64,000 nucleotides of DNA from NCBI GenBank assembly GCA_002026005.1, contig MWOX01000133.1, positions 1-64,000 of the forward strand, in the 5' to 3' direction. The DNA comes from Prochlorococcus sp. HOT208_60m_808M21 (GTDB taxonomy: Bacteria > Cyanobacteriota > Cyanobacteriia > PCC-6307 > Cyanobiaceae). The position numbers were made by a program, and so were the translations under genes. Shown here piece by piece: positions 26,710 through 35,944 of this stretch (within the stretch, counting starts at the first letter, position 1; the number at the start of each line of letters is the position of its first letter). The notes under the pieces are model-generated. The model was not told where the DNA came from, made no database searches, and saw only the letters and a program-made list of their open reading frames with translations.

Positions 26710-27504
26710 TTATTGAGAATCTTTAAAAGATTCATTTGGTAATGATTCTATACCGCCGAAACGTCTATTTCTTGATTGGTAATCAATTATTGCTTTAAGA
26801 AATTCATGCTCATTGAACTCTGGCCAAAGTACGTCAGATATATAAATTTCTGAATATGCTAATTGCCATAATAAAAAATTACTTATCCTTTTTTCACCAC
26901 TAGTTCTTATTAGTAATTCTGGATCCTTAATTCCTTTAGTTAATAACTCTGAATTAAATAATTCTTCATTAATTTCACTTGGTTTTATTTCTCCAGAAGA
27001 AGATTTTAATGCTAGTTCTTTTGCAACTTTTACTATTTCTTGCCTGCCTCCGTAATTAACACAAACATTGAATAAAAATTTATTGTTGTTTTTAGTAAGT
27101 GATTCTGAACTAGATATTATTTCTTTTAAATTTTTAGGGAAAGGAGTTAAATCTCCAATAAATTTTATTTTTGTTGATTCTTCGTGTATCTCTTTAATTT
27201 CGTTTTTTAAAACTTCGCTAAAAAGATTTATAAGAAAATCAACTTCTTTTGTTGGTCTTGTCCAATTCTCAGTTGAAAAAGCATAAACAGTAATTACTTT
27301 ACAACCTAAATTTTTTGCAGCTTTTAGAATTTTTTTTAATACACTGACGCCCTGTTTATGTCCAAATGATCGGGGTAAACCTTTTCTAGTCGCCCATCTC
27401 CCATTGCCGTCCATAATTATTGCTATATGCTTGGGCAATTTTTTCTTATCTATTTTCATTAATAAATCAGTAATTTTATCGTCTATTACTTTTTCTAAAC
27501 TCAT
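26710..27504 (-). CDS. uppS: Isoprenyl transferase (undecaprenyl diphosphate synthase)
   Basis: UppS builds the C55 lipid carrier of peptidoglycan precursors by cis-condensation of isopentenyl units. The 264-residue protein has the substrate-binding [20 protein letters not shown] with the catalytic Asp32, then [28 protein letters not shown], and the C-terminal [26 protein letters not shown] signature. The usual family length is about 250. It lies 3 bases downstream of cdaA, so the lipid carrier and c-di-AMP genes are expressed together. Confidence 0.95.
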   Translation of the reverse strand: MSLEKVIDDKITDLLMKIDKKKLPKHIAIIMDGNGRWATRKGLPRSFGHKQGVSVLKKILKAAKNLGCKVITVYAFSTENWTRPTKEVDFLINLFSEVLKNEIKEIHEESTKIKFIGDLTPFPKNLKEIISSSESLTKNNNKFLFNVCVNYGGRQEIVKVAKELALKSSSGEIKPSEINEELFNSELLTKGIKDPELLIRTSGEKRISNFLLWQLAYSEIYISDVLWPEFNEHEFLKAIIDYQSRNRRFGGIESLPNESFKDSQ

Positions 27505-27507
27505 AAG

Positions 27508-28416
27508 TTAATCCTTTTTGTTAATAAAAATTTCTGATTTTTCTGACTCTTTTTTATTAATATCACTGATGATATTATCACTCGAGTCTGTCTTTTGGGA
27601 TGAAACATTTTTACTTAAAGATGCTTTATTTGCTCCCATGGAGTTTTGATTTCCAATCAATTTTGCAAGAAGTTCTTGTAACCTGCTGCTAGTAATTGGC
27701 CTTTCAAGTTTGCCTTGGTTTGCTAATGATAACGTACCTGTTTCTTCAGAAACAACGATACAAATACATCTATCAAATCTTTCTGTAATACCTAATGCTG
27801 CTAAATGTCTTGTGCCATATCTGCTTATTCCTTGTCTTGAGAGAGGAAGTATTACGCCAGCAGAAATTATTTTATTTCCTTTCACAAGAACTGCTCCATC
27901 ATGTAAAGGAGTATCTGTAGCAAAAAGATTTATTAAAAGGTCAGTTGATAATTGTGCCTCAATATTGGTACCTGAATATAAAAAATCTTCAGGTCTTAAA
28001 TCACTCCCTAAATCTACAACAATTAAAGCACCTCTCCTATTTTGAGAGAGTTTACCGGCAGTATCAACTAATTGAGTAATGGTAGTTGAAGTTGCTCTAA
28101 ATTCCTTTGGTGGATTTCCTAGTAATACAGCTAGCCTCCCAGTACCTAGTAATTCCATTAATCTTCTTAACTCTCCTTGCCAAAGGATCGCTAATGAGAG
28201 AGAGCAAGCGAGGACTACAGCATCAATTAATTTTGATGTTAGTGGTAAGTATGCATATCTTTGAATAAACCATGCGGATGATACTAAAAACAAATATCCT
28301 CTTAGAAGCCATAATGTCCGTTGTTCTTTTACTCTAGAGAATAATAATAGTCCGAAACCAACAGCAAATAAGACATCTAATAAAAGCTTTAAATTTATAA
28401 TCCCCCAGAAATTCAC
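27508..28416 (-). CDS. cdaA: Diadenylate cyclase CdaA (c-di-AMP synthase)
   Basis: CdaA makes c-di-AMP from two ATP at the membrane; the messenger controls potassium and osmotic balance and, in cyanobacteria, night survival. The 302-residue protein has about three N-terminal membrane helices (residues 8-85), a DAC domain with LHDGAVLVKG (Asp173-Gly174-Ala175), and VVSEETGTLSLA. The partner motif, usually RHR, reads Arg203-His204-Leu205. The C-terminal 50 residues are a Ser/Lys-rich disordered tail. It is in a probable operon with lysA upstream (28 bases) and uppS downstream (3 bases). Confidence 0.93.
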   Translation of the reverse strand: MNFWGIINLKLLLDVLFAVGFGLLLFSRVKEQRTLWLLRGYLFLVSSAWFIQRYAYLPLTSKLIDAVVLACSLSLAILWQGELRRLMELLGTGRLAVLLGNPPKEFRATSTTITQLVDTAGKLSQNRRGALIVVDLGSDLRPEDFLYSGTNIEAQLSTDLLINLFATDTPLHDGAVLVKGNKIISAGVILPLSRQGISRYGTRHLAALGITERFDRCICIVVSEETGTLSLANQGKLERPITSSRLQELLAKLIGNQNSMGANKASLSKNVSSQKTDSSDNIISDINKKESEKSEIFINKKD

Positions 28417-28444
28417 ACTAAAAACAAAATTTATTTAAATGTAC

Positions 28445-29818
28445 CTAATTTTGTTTGATAAAGCGATCAGGCAATACGTCATATTTTAAAAGATCCAATG
28501 GGCTTTCTCTTTTTTGAATAATTTCTGCCTCTCCATCTTTAACTAGGAGAGCAGCAGGTCTTGGAATTCTGTTGTAGTTAGAACTCATTGAATTATTATA
28601 TGCACCAGTACCAAAAACACATATAAGATCTCCCGTTTTACATTCTGCTAGCTCAATTTCTTTAAACAATACATCTCCCGATTCGCAGTGCTTACCAGCA
28701 ATAGTATATTTATTTTTGGAATTAATATTAAATGGATTGCTTACTAAACATGCAGAATAATTTGATTGATAAGTAATTGGCCTTGGATTATCACTCATAC
28801 CACCATCAACAGATAAATATGTTCTGATACCAGGAATTTCTTTAAAAGCCCCAATTTTGTAAATGGTTATACCTGCTGTAGATACTATAGATCTTCCAGG
28901 TTCGCACATTAATGTGGGAAAATCTAAGTTGTTTTTTTTACAAGCTTCAACAACGGAAGAAGAAATTGTTTTTACCCATTGATCAATTGAAGGGGGATCA
29001 TCACTTTCTGTATACCTGATACCTAAACCACCGCCAACATTTAGTTCCTCAATATTATGACCAAACTTTTTTGCGTCTAAAATGACCTTTACCATTATTT
29101 CACCTAGATCCTTATGAGGTTCTAGTTCAAAAATCTGAGAACCAATATGGGCATGTATCCCTTTTAATTTTAAATGTTTAGTTTCGCTTATGCTTGCAAA
29201 TAAATTATTCAAATATTCGATTCCAAAACCAAACTTGCTATCAAATGAACCTGTTCTTATGTATTCATGTGTATGGCATTCGATTCCTGGAGTAAAGCGA
29301 ATCATTATTTCTAAGTCATGATTTAATGAATTTGAGATCTCATCTAATCTTTCTAAGTCGTAATCATTATCTACAATAACCTTAATATTATTTCTAACTG
29401 CGAATTCTAATTCTTTGTCTGATTTGTTGTTACCATGAAAAACAATTTTTTCATTTGGAACCCCACCTTTAATAGCAGTTAATAGTTCTCCTTCTGAAAC
29501 AGCATCAAGTCCTAAACCTTCTGAGGAAACAAGACTACTCATGAAAATGGAACTATTTGCCTTAGAAGCATATATGGGCAAGGTTTTTCCTGGGTAATAT
29601 TTTTCTAATGCTTTTTTGTACGCTTTACAAGAATTTCTTAAAGTGATTTCATCTAAGATATAAAGAGGAGAATCATATTTTTTAACTAGTTCTTCAATAG
29701 AACATCCACCAACTGACAATTTCCCATCACTTTCAATGGATGTGGTAATGGGGATAATATTTTTGTTAGGACTTTCCAAGTCAATTTTTTGTTTTAAAAA
29801 AGATTGTTTTTCTTCCAT
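28445..29818 (-). CDS. lysA: Diaminopimelate decarboxylase LysA
   Basis: LysA converts meso-diaminopimelate to lysine with pyridoxal phosphate. The 457-residue protein shows the PLP-lysine region LPIYASKANSS (Lys87 or thereabouts), the KGIHAHIGSQIFE barrel strand, the glycine-rich phosphate loop LNVGGGLGIRYT, the EPGRSIVS motif, and the C-terminal CESGDVL with catalytic Cys plus GAYNNSMSSNYN. About 30 residues of leader precede the conserved domain. It is the likely first gene of the lysA-cdaA-uppS-bioB-trhO transcript, and is divergent from rimI with 87 bases between the starts. Confidence 0.96.
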   Translation of the reverse strand: MEEKQSFLKQKIDLESPNKNIIPITTSIESDGKLSVGGCSIEELVKKYDSPLYILDEITLRNSCKAYKKALEKYYPGKTLPIYASKANSSIFMSSLVSSEGLGLDAVSEGELLTAIKGGVPNEKIVFHGNNKSDKELEFAVRNNIKVIVDNDYDLERLDEISNSLNHDLEIMIRFTPGIECHTHEYIRTGSFDSKFGFGIEYLNNLFASISETKHLKLKGIHAHIGSQIFELEPHKDLGEIMVKVILDAKKFGHNIEELNVGGGLGIRYTESDDPPSIDQWVKTISSSVVEACKKNNLDFPTLMCEPGRSIVSTAGITIYKIGAFKEIPGIRTYLSVDGGMSDNPRPITYQSNYSACLVSNPFNINSKNKYTIAGKHCESGDVLFKEIELAECKTGDLICVFGTGAYNNSMSSNYNRIPRPAALLVKDGEAEIIQKRESPLDLLKYDVLPDRFIKQN

Positions 29819-29905
29819 GGAATAACTTTAAATAAAGCTTTGCCAAACCTGTCATATTTTATAATGACTTTAGATTTGAACTTTCTAGATATAAATACAT
29901 AATAA

Positions 29906-30346
29906 ATGATATCTATTAAACAAATAAATAAGAAAGATATTGATTTATGTTATGAATTAGATTCAAATACGATTTCTCTATGGAGTAAAGAACAATGGGC
30001 TAATGAATTCAAAAAAGATGGCACAAAAATCTTTGGGTTATTAATTAAAAATTTAGTCATTGGTATATGTGTTTTTCAAATTATTCTTGATGAAGCTCAA
30101 ATAAATTATTTTGTTGTAAACAAGAAATTTAGAAAAAAGGGATTTGGATCTTATCTTATGAGCTATTTAATAAATAAATGTGAAAAATTAAATTTAAAGA
30201 AATTACTATTAGAGGTTTCTCATAGCAATGTTCCTGCTGAGAGATTTTATAGTCGCTTTGATTTCTCTACTGTGGGAATAAGAAAAAATTATTATAAAGA
30301 TGGTTCACATGCTCTTTTAAAAGAAAAAATTTTAACAACAAATTAA
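29906..30346 (+). CDS. rimI: GNAT N-acetyltransferase (RimI-like)
   Basis: RimI-type enzymes acetylate the N terminus of ribosomal protein S18 or other proteins. The 146-residue protein has the GNAT core: a strand INYFVVNKKFRKKGFGSYLM containing the acetyl-CoA loop (RKKGFGS, R/Q-x-x-G-x-G/A pattern) and the late SNVPAERFYSRFDFSTVGIRKNYY block, which closely resembles RimI. The exact substrate is an inference. It starts at the ATG 87 bases from the divergent lysA start. Confidence 0.82.
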   Translation: MISIKQINKKDIDLCYELDSNTISLWSKEQWANEFKKDGTKIFGLLIKNLVIGICVFQIILDEAQINYFVVNKKFRKKGFGSYLMSYLINKCEKLNLKKLLLEVSHSNVPAERFYSRFDFSTVGIRKNYYKDGSHALLKEKILTTN

Positions 30347-30481
30347 TGTAAAAATTTAAATGTTCGGATAACCAGAATCCTTGAAATTACTATAATTTCT
30401 TGCTATATCACTAAAAAATTTAAATTTAATTTGATAAATCATACTTTTGGGTATTCACAAAAGCTCATTCTGAACACAAAA

Positions 30482-30510
30482 TTGACATATTACTGGTAGG
30501 TTATTAATAG
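30482..30510 (+). promoter_or_regulatory. Possible clpC promoter
   Basis: TTGACA at 30482-30487 is followed after 17 bases by TAATAG (30505-30510). The first hexamer is a perfect sigma-70-type -35; the second is a weak -10. It would give a very short leader for clpC (ATG at 30526). A second -10-like TATAAT overlaps the start codon and is unlikely to be used for this gene. Confidence 0.3.
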
Positions 30511-30525
30511 GAATTTAACCTTATA

Positions 30526-33051
30526 ATGTTTGAAAGATTTACAGAAAAGGCTATAAAAGTCATTATGCTTGCTCAAGAGGAAGCAAGGAGACTTGGTCAT
30601 AATTTTGTTGGAACAGAACAAATTCTTTTGGGGTTAATTGGAGAAGGAACTGGGGTTGCAGCGAAAGTACTTAAATCACTTGGAGTTAATTTAAAAGATT
30701 CAAGGATAGAGGTGGAAAAGATAATAGGTAGAGGTTCAGGGTTTGTCGCTGTAGAAATACCGTTTACTCCCAGGGCTAAAAGGGTATTAGAACTATCCTT
30801 AGAAGAAGCTCGTCAACTTGGCCACAATTACATTGGTACAGAACATTTATTGTTGGGTTTAATAAGAGAAGGTGAAGGTGTTGCTGCAAGAGTTCTTGAA
30901 AATCTTAATATTGACCTTACAAAGGTTAGAACTCAAGTTATAAGGATGCTTGGTGAAACCGCCGAAGTTGGCACAGGGGCAAGTACAACTAAGGGCAACT
31001 TAAAAACTGCTACTCTTGATGAATTCGGAACAAATTTAACAAAACTAGCAAGTGAAGCAAAATTAGATCCAGTCGTTGGACGCCATTCAGAAATAGATCG
31101 TGTAGTTCAAATACTAGGTAGGAGGACAAAAAATAATCCTGTTCTTATTGGGGAGCCAGGGGTAGGTAAAACAGCAATCGCAGAAGGTCTAGCTCAAAGA
31201 ATACAAACTGGGGATATTCCAGACATACTTGAAGATAAAAGAGTTTTGACTCTTGATATAGGTCTTTTGGTAGCAGGAACAAAATATAGAGGTGAATTTG
31301 AAGAAAGGTTAAAAAAAATAATGGAAGAAATTAAATCAGCAGGTAATGTCATTCTTGTCATAGATGAAGTGCATACTTTAATTGGTGCTGGAGCTGCTGA
31401 AGGAGCTATAGATGCGGCAAATATACTTAAGCCAGCATTAGCTAGAGGGGAACTCCAATGTATTGGAGCAACAACTCTAGATGAATATAGAAAACATATT
31501 GAAAGAGATGCTGCTCTAGAAAGAAGATTCCAGCCTGTAATGGTAGGGGAGCCATCCATAGAAGATACAATCGAAATTTTAAAAGGTCTAAGAGAGCGTT
31601 ACGAACAACATCATCGTCTAAAAATTACTGATGATGCGCTAGAGGCCGCCGCTCATTTAGGGGATCGTTACATATCTGACAGATTTTTACCTGATAAGGC
31701 TATTGACCTCATCGACGAGGCAGGAAGTAGAGTACGTTTAATAAACTCCAAACTTCCCCCCGAAGCAAAACAAATAGATAGAGAACTAAGACAAGTTCAA
31801 AAACAGAAGGAAGAATCTGTAAGAGACCAAAATTTTGATCAAGCTGGCCAACTACGCGAAAAGGAGATGGAATTGTCTGCAAAAATTAAAGAGGTTTTGG
31901 ACAATAAAAAAGAATCTAAAGCTGGAGATCAATCTGATGTAGATAATTCTGTAAAAAGTGATTCAAAACTTTTACAAAGTCCACTTGTTAGTGAAGAGGA
32001 TGTAGCTCATATTGTAGCTTCATGGACAGGTGTTCCTGTTCAAAAATTAACAGAAACTGAATCAGTCAAGCTTCTTAATATGGAGGAAACACTTCATCAA
32101 AGGTTAATTGGACAAGATGAAGCTGTAAAGGCTGTCTCAAGAGCAATAAGAAGAGCAAGAGTTGGATTAAAAAATCCTAATAGACCCATAGCAAGTTTTA
32201 TATTTTCTGGACCTACCGGTGTTGGTAAAACTGAATTGACTAAATCATTGGCATCATATTTCTTCGGTAGTGAAGAAGCAATGATTAGATTGGATATGTC
32301 AGAATTTATGGAAAGACATACAGTTAGTAAACTTATAGGCTCGCCTCCTGGCTATGTTGGTTTTAATGAAGGTGGTCAGCTTACTGAAGCTGTTAGAAGA
32401 CGTCCTTATACCGTCGTTTTATTTGATGAAGTTGAAAAGGCGCATCCAGATGTTTTCAACTTATTATTGCAACTACTTGAAGACGGAAGATTAACTGACT
32501 CCAAAGGTAGAACTGTAGATTTTAAAAATACATTGTTAATAATGACCTCTAATATCGGTTCAAAAGTAATCGAGAAAGGTGGTGGCGGACTTGGATTCGA
32601 ATTCTCAGGTAATTCAGTTGAAGATAGCCAATATAACAGAATTAAATCACTTGTTAATGAAGAACTTAAGCAATACTTTAGGCCTGAATTTTTAAATAGG
32701 CTTGATGAAATAATTGTATTCAGACAATTAACTAAAAATGAAGTTAAAGAAATTGCTGAAATAATGTTGCAAGAAGTTTTCGTCCGACTACAGGATAAAG
32801 GTATAAAATTAAATGTCACCGATGCTTTCAAAGAAAGACTTGTCGAAGAAGGTTACAATCCTTCATATGGAGCGAGACCTTTGAGAAGGGCAGTTATGCG
32901 ATTACTAGAAGATAGTTTGGCTGAAGAAGTTCTTTCTGGGAGAATAAAAGATGGAGATAATGCTTTAGTTGATATAGATGATAATAAAAAAGTTACAATA
33001 AATATTTCTTCTGAAGAATCTTCTCAAGAGTTAGCAGGTGCTAACTTCTAA
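30526..33051 (+). CDS. clpC: ATP-dependent Clp protease ATPase subunit ClpC
   Basis: ClpC unfolds proteins for degradation by ClpP/ClpR. The 841-residue protein has two Clp-N repeats (residues about 5-145), AAA1 with Walker [16 protein letters not shown] and [17 protein letters not shown], a middle region with the UVR-like segment ([18 protein letters not shown]), AAA2 with [15 protein letters not shown] and [14 protein letters not shown], and the C-terminal D2-small domain ending in [12 protein letters not shown]. The LGF in [10 protein letters not shown] is at the ClpP-docking loop. Length and order match cyanobacterial ClpC. Confidence 0.97.
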   Translation: MFERFTEKAIKVIMLAQEEARRLGHNFVGTEQILLGLIGEGTGVAAKVLKSLGVNLKDSRIEVEKIIGRGSGFVAVEIPFTPRAKRVLELSLEEARQLGHNYIGTEHLLLGLIREGEGVAARVLENLNIDLTKVRTQVIRMLGETAEVGTGASTTKGNLKTATLDEFGTNLTKLASEAKLDPVVGRHSEIDRVVQILGRRTKNNPVLIGEPGVGKTAIAEGLAQRIQTGDIPDILEDKRVLTLDIGLLVAGTKYRGEFEERLKKIMEEIKSAGNVILVIDEVHTLIGAGAAEGAIDAANILKPALARGELQCIGATTLDEYRKHIERDAALERRFQPVMVGEPSIEDTIEILKGLRERYEQHHRLKITDDALEAAAHLGDRYISDRFLPDKAIDLIDEAGSRVRLINSKLPPEAKQIDRELRQVQKQKEESVRDQNFDQAGQLREKEMELSAKIKEVLDNKKESKAGDQSDVDNSVKSDSKLLQSPLVSEEDVAHIVASWTGVPVQKLTETESVKLLNMEETLHQRLIGQDEAVKAVSRAIRRARVGLKNPNRPIASFIFSGPTGVGKTELTKSLASYFFGSEEAMIRLDMSEFMERHTVSKLIGSPPGYVGFNEGGQLTEAVRRRPYTVVLFDEVEKAHPDVFNLLLQLLEDGRLTDSKGRTVDFKNTLLIMTSNIGSKVIEKGGGGLGFEFSGNSVEDSQYNRIKSLVNEELKQYFRPEFLNRLDEIIVFRQLTKNEVKEIAEIMLQEVFVRLQDKGIKLNVTDAFKERLVEEGYNPSYGARPLRRAVMRLLEDSLAEEVLSGRIKDGDNALVDIDDNKKVTINISSEESSQELAGANF

Positions 33052-33066
33052 TCATTCAAAGTAAAT

Positions 33067-34158
33067 ATGCAGTCTATCTCTCCAGAAACTATATACAGGG
33101 GAAATTCTGCTTGGGAAAAATCTTTACCTAAAATTACTAAATTAACTAAAAGTCCATTAATTCTAGGTAGAGGGATTCAAACGAATAATTTGAGAAATAA
33201 TATTTTTAATGATTTAAAAAATCAAAAACTTAATGTAAATTCTGCTAATTTACAATTTGATTGTTGTTACGAAGATATCTCTAGAGTTAAAAATATTATT
33301 TCAAATAATAATAATGATTGTGTTATCGCAGCTGGAGGTGGCAAAGTTCTAGACTCTGGAAAATATATAGCCGAGTCTCTTAATATCCCTTGCATTACAG
33401 TTCCCCTTAGCGCCTCTACATGTGCGGGTTGGACAGCCCTATCGAATATTTATACAAAGGATGGTCAATTTATAAAAGATGTTGCATTAGGATCTTGTCC
33501 GAAAATACTAGTTTTTGATCATAAATTTATTCAAACAGCTCCATCAAGAACACTTGCAAGTGGCATAGCAGATGCCTTGGCAAAATGGTACGAATCCTCA
33601 ATAACAAGTTCAAAAATAGGTGATGGTCTTGTTCAACAAGCAATTCAGATATCAAGAGTTTTGAGAGATCAACTATTAATAGATGGAGGAAAAGCATTTA
33701 AGGGCCAATTTGAAAATAATCCATCTTGGCAAAATACAGTAGAGGCATGTGGACTTACAGCAGGATTAGTTGGCGGTATTGGTGGAGAAAAATGTAGGAC
33801 TGCAGCAGCACATGCTATTCATAATGCAATTACTCAGATAATCACACCTAATAAATTCTTACATGGTGAGATTGTAGGGGTTGGATTATTATTGCAATTA
33901 AGACTAGAGGAAATGAAAAATAATAATAAATTAGCTGATCAATCAATTAAACAATTATTTGTACTTATGAAAGAATTGAATTTGCCAACTACTATCGGAC
34001 AACTTGGAATAAATGTTTTTGAAAATAATAATTTAGAGAAAATTGCTGATTTTACGTGTCGAGATAAATCTGAGATTCACTTTTTACCTTTTGAAATTAA
34101 TAAACGGGACATAATAGAGGTTATTTCAAATTTTGAACAACAAAAAATTAAAACATAA
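33067..34158 (+). CDS. Glycerol-dehydrogenase-like iron/zinc alcohol dehydrogenase
   Basis: This belongs to the GldA / iron-containing alcohol dehydrogenase superfamily. The 363-residue protein has the NAD-binding AAGGGKVLDSGKYIAE, VPLSASTCAGWTALSNIYT, a metal-site region with DALAKWYE, AAAHAIHNAIT and FLHGEIVGVGLL (the His residues expected as metal ligands), all in GldA order. The true substrate is not fixed by sequence; glycerol, or a related sn-glycerol-1-phosphate-type reaction, are options. It overlaps the following hydrolase frame by 26 bases, and follows clpC by 15 bases. Confidence 0.85.
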   Translation: MQSISPETIYRGNSAWEKSLPKITKLTKSPLILGRGIQTNNLRNNIFNDLKNQKLNVNSANLQFDCCYEDISRVKNIISNNNNDCVIAAGGGKVLDSGKYIAESLNIPCITVPLSASTCAGWTALSNIYTKDGQFIKDVALGSCPKILVFDHKFIQTAPSRTLASGIADALAKWYESSITSSKIGDGLVQQAIQISRVLRDQLLIDGGKAFKGQFENNPSWQNTVEACGLTAGLVGGIGGEKCRTAAAHAIHNAITQIITPNKFLHGEIVGVGLLLQLRLEEMKNNNKLADQSIKQLFVLMKELNLPTTIGQLGINVFENNNLEKIADFTCRDKSEIHFLPFEINKRDIIEVISNFEQQKIKT

Positions 34159-35065
34159 ATATTTTTTGACTAAAAACAATTTTGAACAATTAAGCGATTT
34201 AAATATAGAATTTTTCGAAAGTGCCAAATTGTCACTATTAGATCCTTCAGGTCTTTATTTGGCAAATGATGTTAAGTGGATAAAACTCAACCAAAATTGG
34301 AACTCTTTAAAATTCCCAGTAGTTTTAGGAGGAAAAGGTCAACCTATACTTCTTCTACATGGCTTTGATAGTAGTTTTTTAGAATTCAGAAGAATATATA
34401 AATCACTAAAAAGAAATTTTCAAGTTATAGTTCCTGATCTTCTGGGTTTTGGTTTTAGTCCCAGGTGCGCAACAAATGAATACAATTCCTCGAAAATAAT
34501 TTTGCATTTAATTGATCTCCTTAAGACATTAAAAATAACAAAGAATCTAAAAATTGTAGGTGCCTCTATGGGAGGCTCAACAGCTTTAAAACTTGCTTAT
34601 GAAATTCCTGATTTTATTGATAAAATAATCCTTTTGTCCCCCGCCGGATTGTTAGGAGAACCTAAGAGTATCCCTTTTCCTCTTAACCAAATTGGGGCCT
34701 CATTTCTTGGATTGCCTCAGGTTAGAAAAAATCTTTGTAGGCAAGCATTTGCTTTCCCAGATGAATGCGTTGGTAAGATGGAAGAACAAATTGCTTCAAT
34801 TCATTTAGGTTGTAAAGGATGGAGGAATTCACTTGCATCATTTGCAAAAAGTGGTGGGTTTGCAGGAACTCAAAAATATATCCAAAATATACCAATTAAA
34901 ACATTATGTGGAGAAAATGATCGAATACTTGGAAAAAAAGAGCTTAAAAAAATAGGAAATATTGAAAAATTAAATTTTGTAGGGTTACAAAATTGTGGTC
35001 ATCTTCCTCATATAGATCTTCCATCATTATCTAGTAAAATTATCCAAGATTATTTTTTGGAATAA
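34133..35065 (+). CDS. Alpha/beta hydrolase
   Basis: The 310-residue protein has the alpha/beta-hydrolase layout: LLLHGFDSSFLEFRRI (oxyanion region), DLLGFGFSPR, nucleophile elbow GASMGGSTALKLA with the catalytic Ser, GENDRILGKKEL with the acid, and GLQNCGHLPHIDLP with the catalytic His. The full triad is thus present. Substrate is unknown. The start is a TTG at 34133 that lies inside the previous gene (26-base overlap). No ATG follows until well into the fold, so translational coupling is likely. Confidence 0.85.
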   Translation: MNNKKLKHKYFLTKNNFEQLSDLNIEFFESAKLSLLDPSGLYLANDVKWIKLNQNWNSLKFPVVLGGKGQPILLLHGFDSSFLEFRRIYKSLKRNFQVIVPDLLGFGFSPRCATNEYNSSKIILHLIDLLKTLKITKNLKIVGASMGGSTALKLAYEIPDFIDKIILLSPAGLLGEPKSIPFPLNQIGASFLGLPQVRKNLCRQAFAFPDECVGKMEEQIASIHLGCKGWRNSLASFAKSGGFAGTQKYIQNIPIKTLCGENDRILGKKELKKIGNIEKLNFVGLQNCGHLPHIDLPSLSSKIIQDYFLE

Positions 35066-35077
35066 AAGATTTCTTAA

Positions 35078-35935
35078 TTAATTTAGATACTTAAGAATTA
35101 TAAAAATATAATACAAAATAGATGGAGTGAAGATGTAACTATCAATTCTGTCAAGAATCCCTCCATGTCCCGGTAAAAAAGTTCCGGAATCTTTTATTTT
35201 TGCATCTCTCTTCATCATAGATTCAATTAAATCTCCAACTAATGCCATTAGAGAAATTGAAATTCCATAAATTATTCCAACAATTAATGGATTTTCCCAA
35301 TTCATTAAAAATGCGAAAATTATGGCTAGTAAAGTTGAACAGGATATTCCTCCAATTAAACCTTCTATAGTTTTGCTTGGAGATATTGGAGATAGAGATG
35401 TTTTACCAAATGACTTCCCAATGAAATAAGAACCAATATCACTAGCTACAATTAAAAAACAAGAAGTTAAAGTTAAATGAAGACCTGTAGTATTTGATAA
35501 GTTCTCAAGCGACATAAAACTCGGATTTGAACCTATCATCACTGAATCTAAACCCCTTAACTTAATCCAGTAACTAGGTAAAAAACCTAAATAAAATAAT
35601 CCAAAAATAGATGCTGCAATATCTGAAATTGTCCCAGGTTTTGGTTGCAAAAGTAACCAAGTACATATCCCAACTGCACAAATTGGCAAAATTGAATTTG
35701 AAATTTCTCCTTCAAGCACACCAATGGTCTCAAGATAAGTAGAAACTATGATAATAAAGGACGAAAATAATGTGGTTTTTGTAGCTGGTCTTATCCCTTT
35801 AAATTCTGCCATTCTAAAAAATTCTAATAATGCTAGATATGTAAGTAAGGCTGTTGCCAATGTAAAAAACCATCCCCCCAATAAAACAACAATTAAACCA
35901 AAAATTCCTATAATTAATCCGCTTTTTAATCTCAT
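35078..35935 (-). CDS. cdsA: Phosphatidate cytidylyltransferase CdsA
   Basis: CdsA makes CDP-diacylglycerol, the precursor of phosphatidylglycerol, which photosystem II needs. The 285-residue protein has about eight hydrophobic segments and the family signature near the C terminus, GTFLPGHGGILDRIDS. SPSKTIEGLIGGIS and DIGSYFIGKSFGK are the upstream conserved blocks. It lies 9 bases downstream of the Orn/Lys/Arg decarboxylase on the same strand, and its end is 12 bases from the convergent hydrolase. Confidence 0.96.
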   Translation of the reverse strand: MRLKSGLIIGIFGLIVVLLGGWFFTLATALLTYLALLEFFRMAEFKGIRPATKTTLFSSFIIIVSTYLETIGVLEGEISNSILPICAVGICTWLLLQPKPGTISDIAASIFGLFYLGFLPSYWIKLRGLDSVMIGSNPSFMSLENLSNTTGLHLTLTSCFLIVASDIGSYFIGKSFGKTSLSPISPSKTIEGLIGGISCSTLLAIIFAFLMNWENPLIVGIIYGISISLMALVGDLIESMMKRDAKIKDSGTFLPGHGGILDRIDSYIFTPSILYYIFIILKYLN

Positions 35936-35944
35936 ATTAAATTG

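Noticed and set aside
31194..31559. Minus-strand frames inside clpC, and similar frames inside other genes
   Set aside because: They are antisense shadows of a strongly conserved coding frame, with no independent features.
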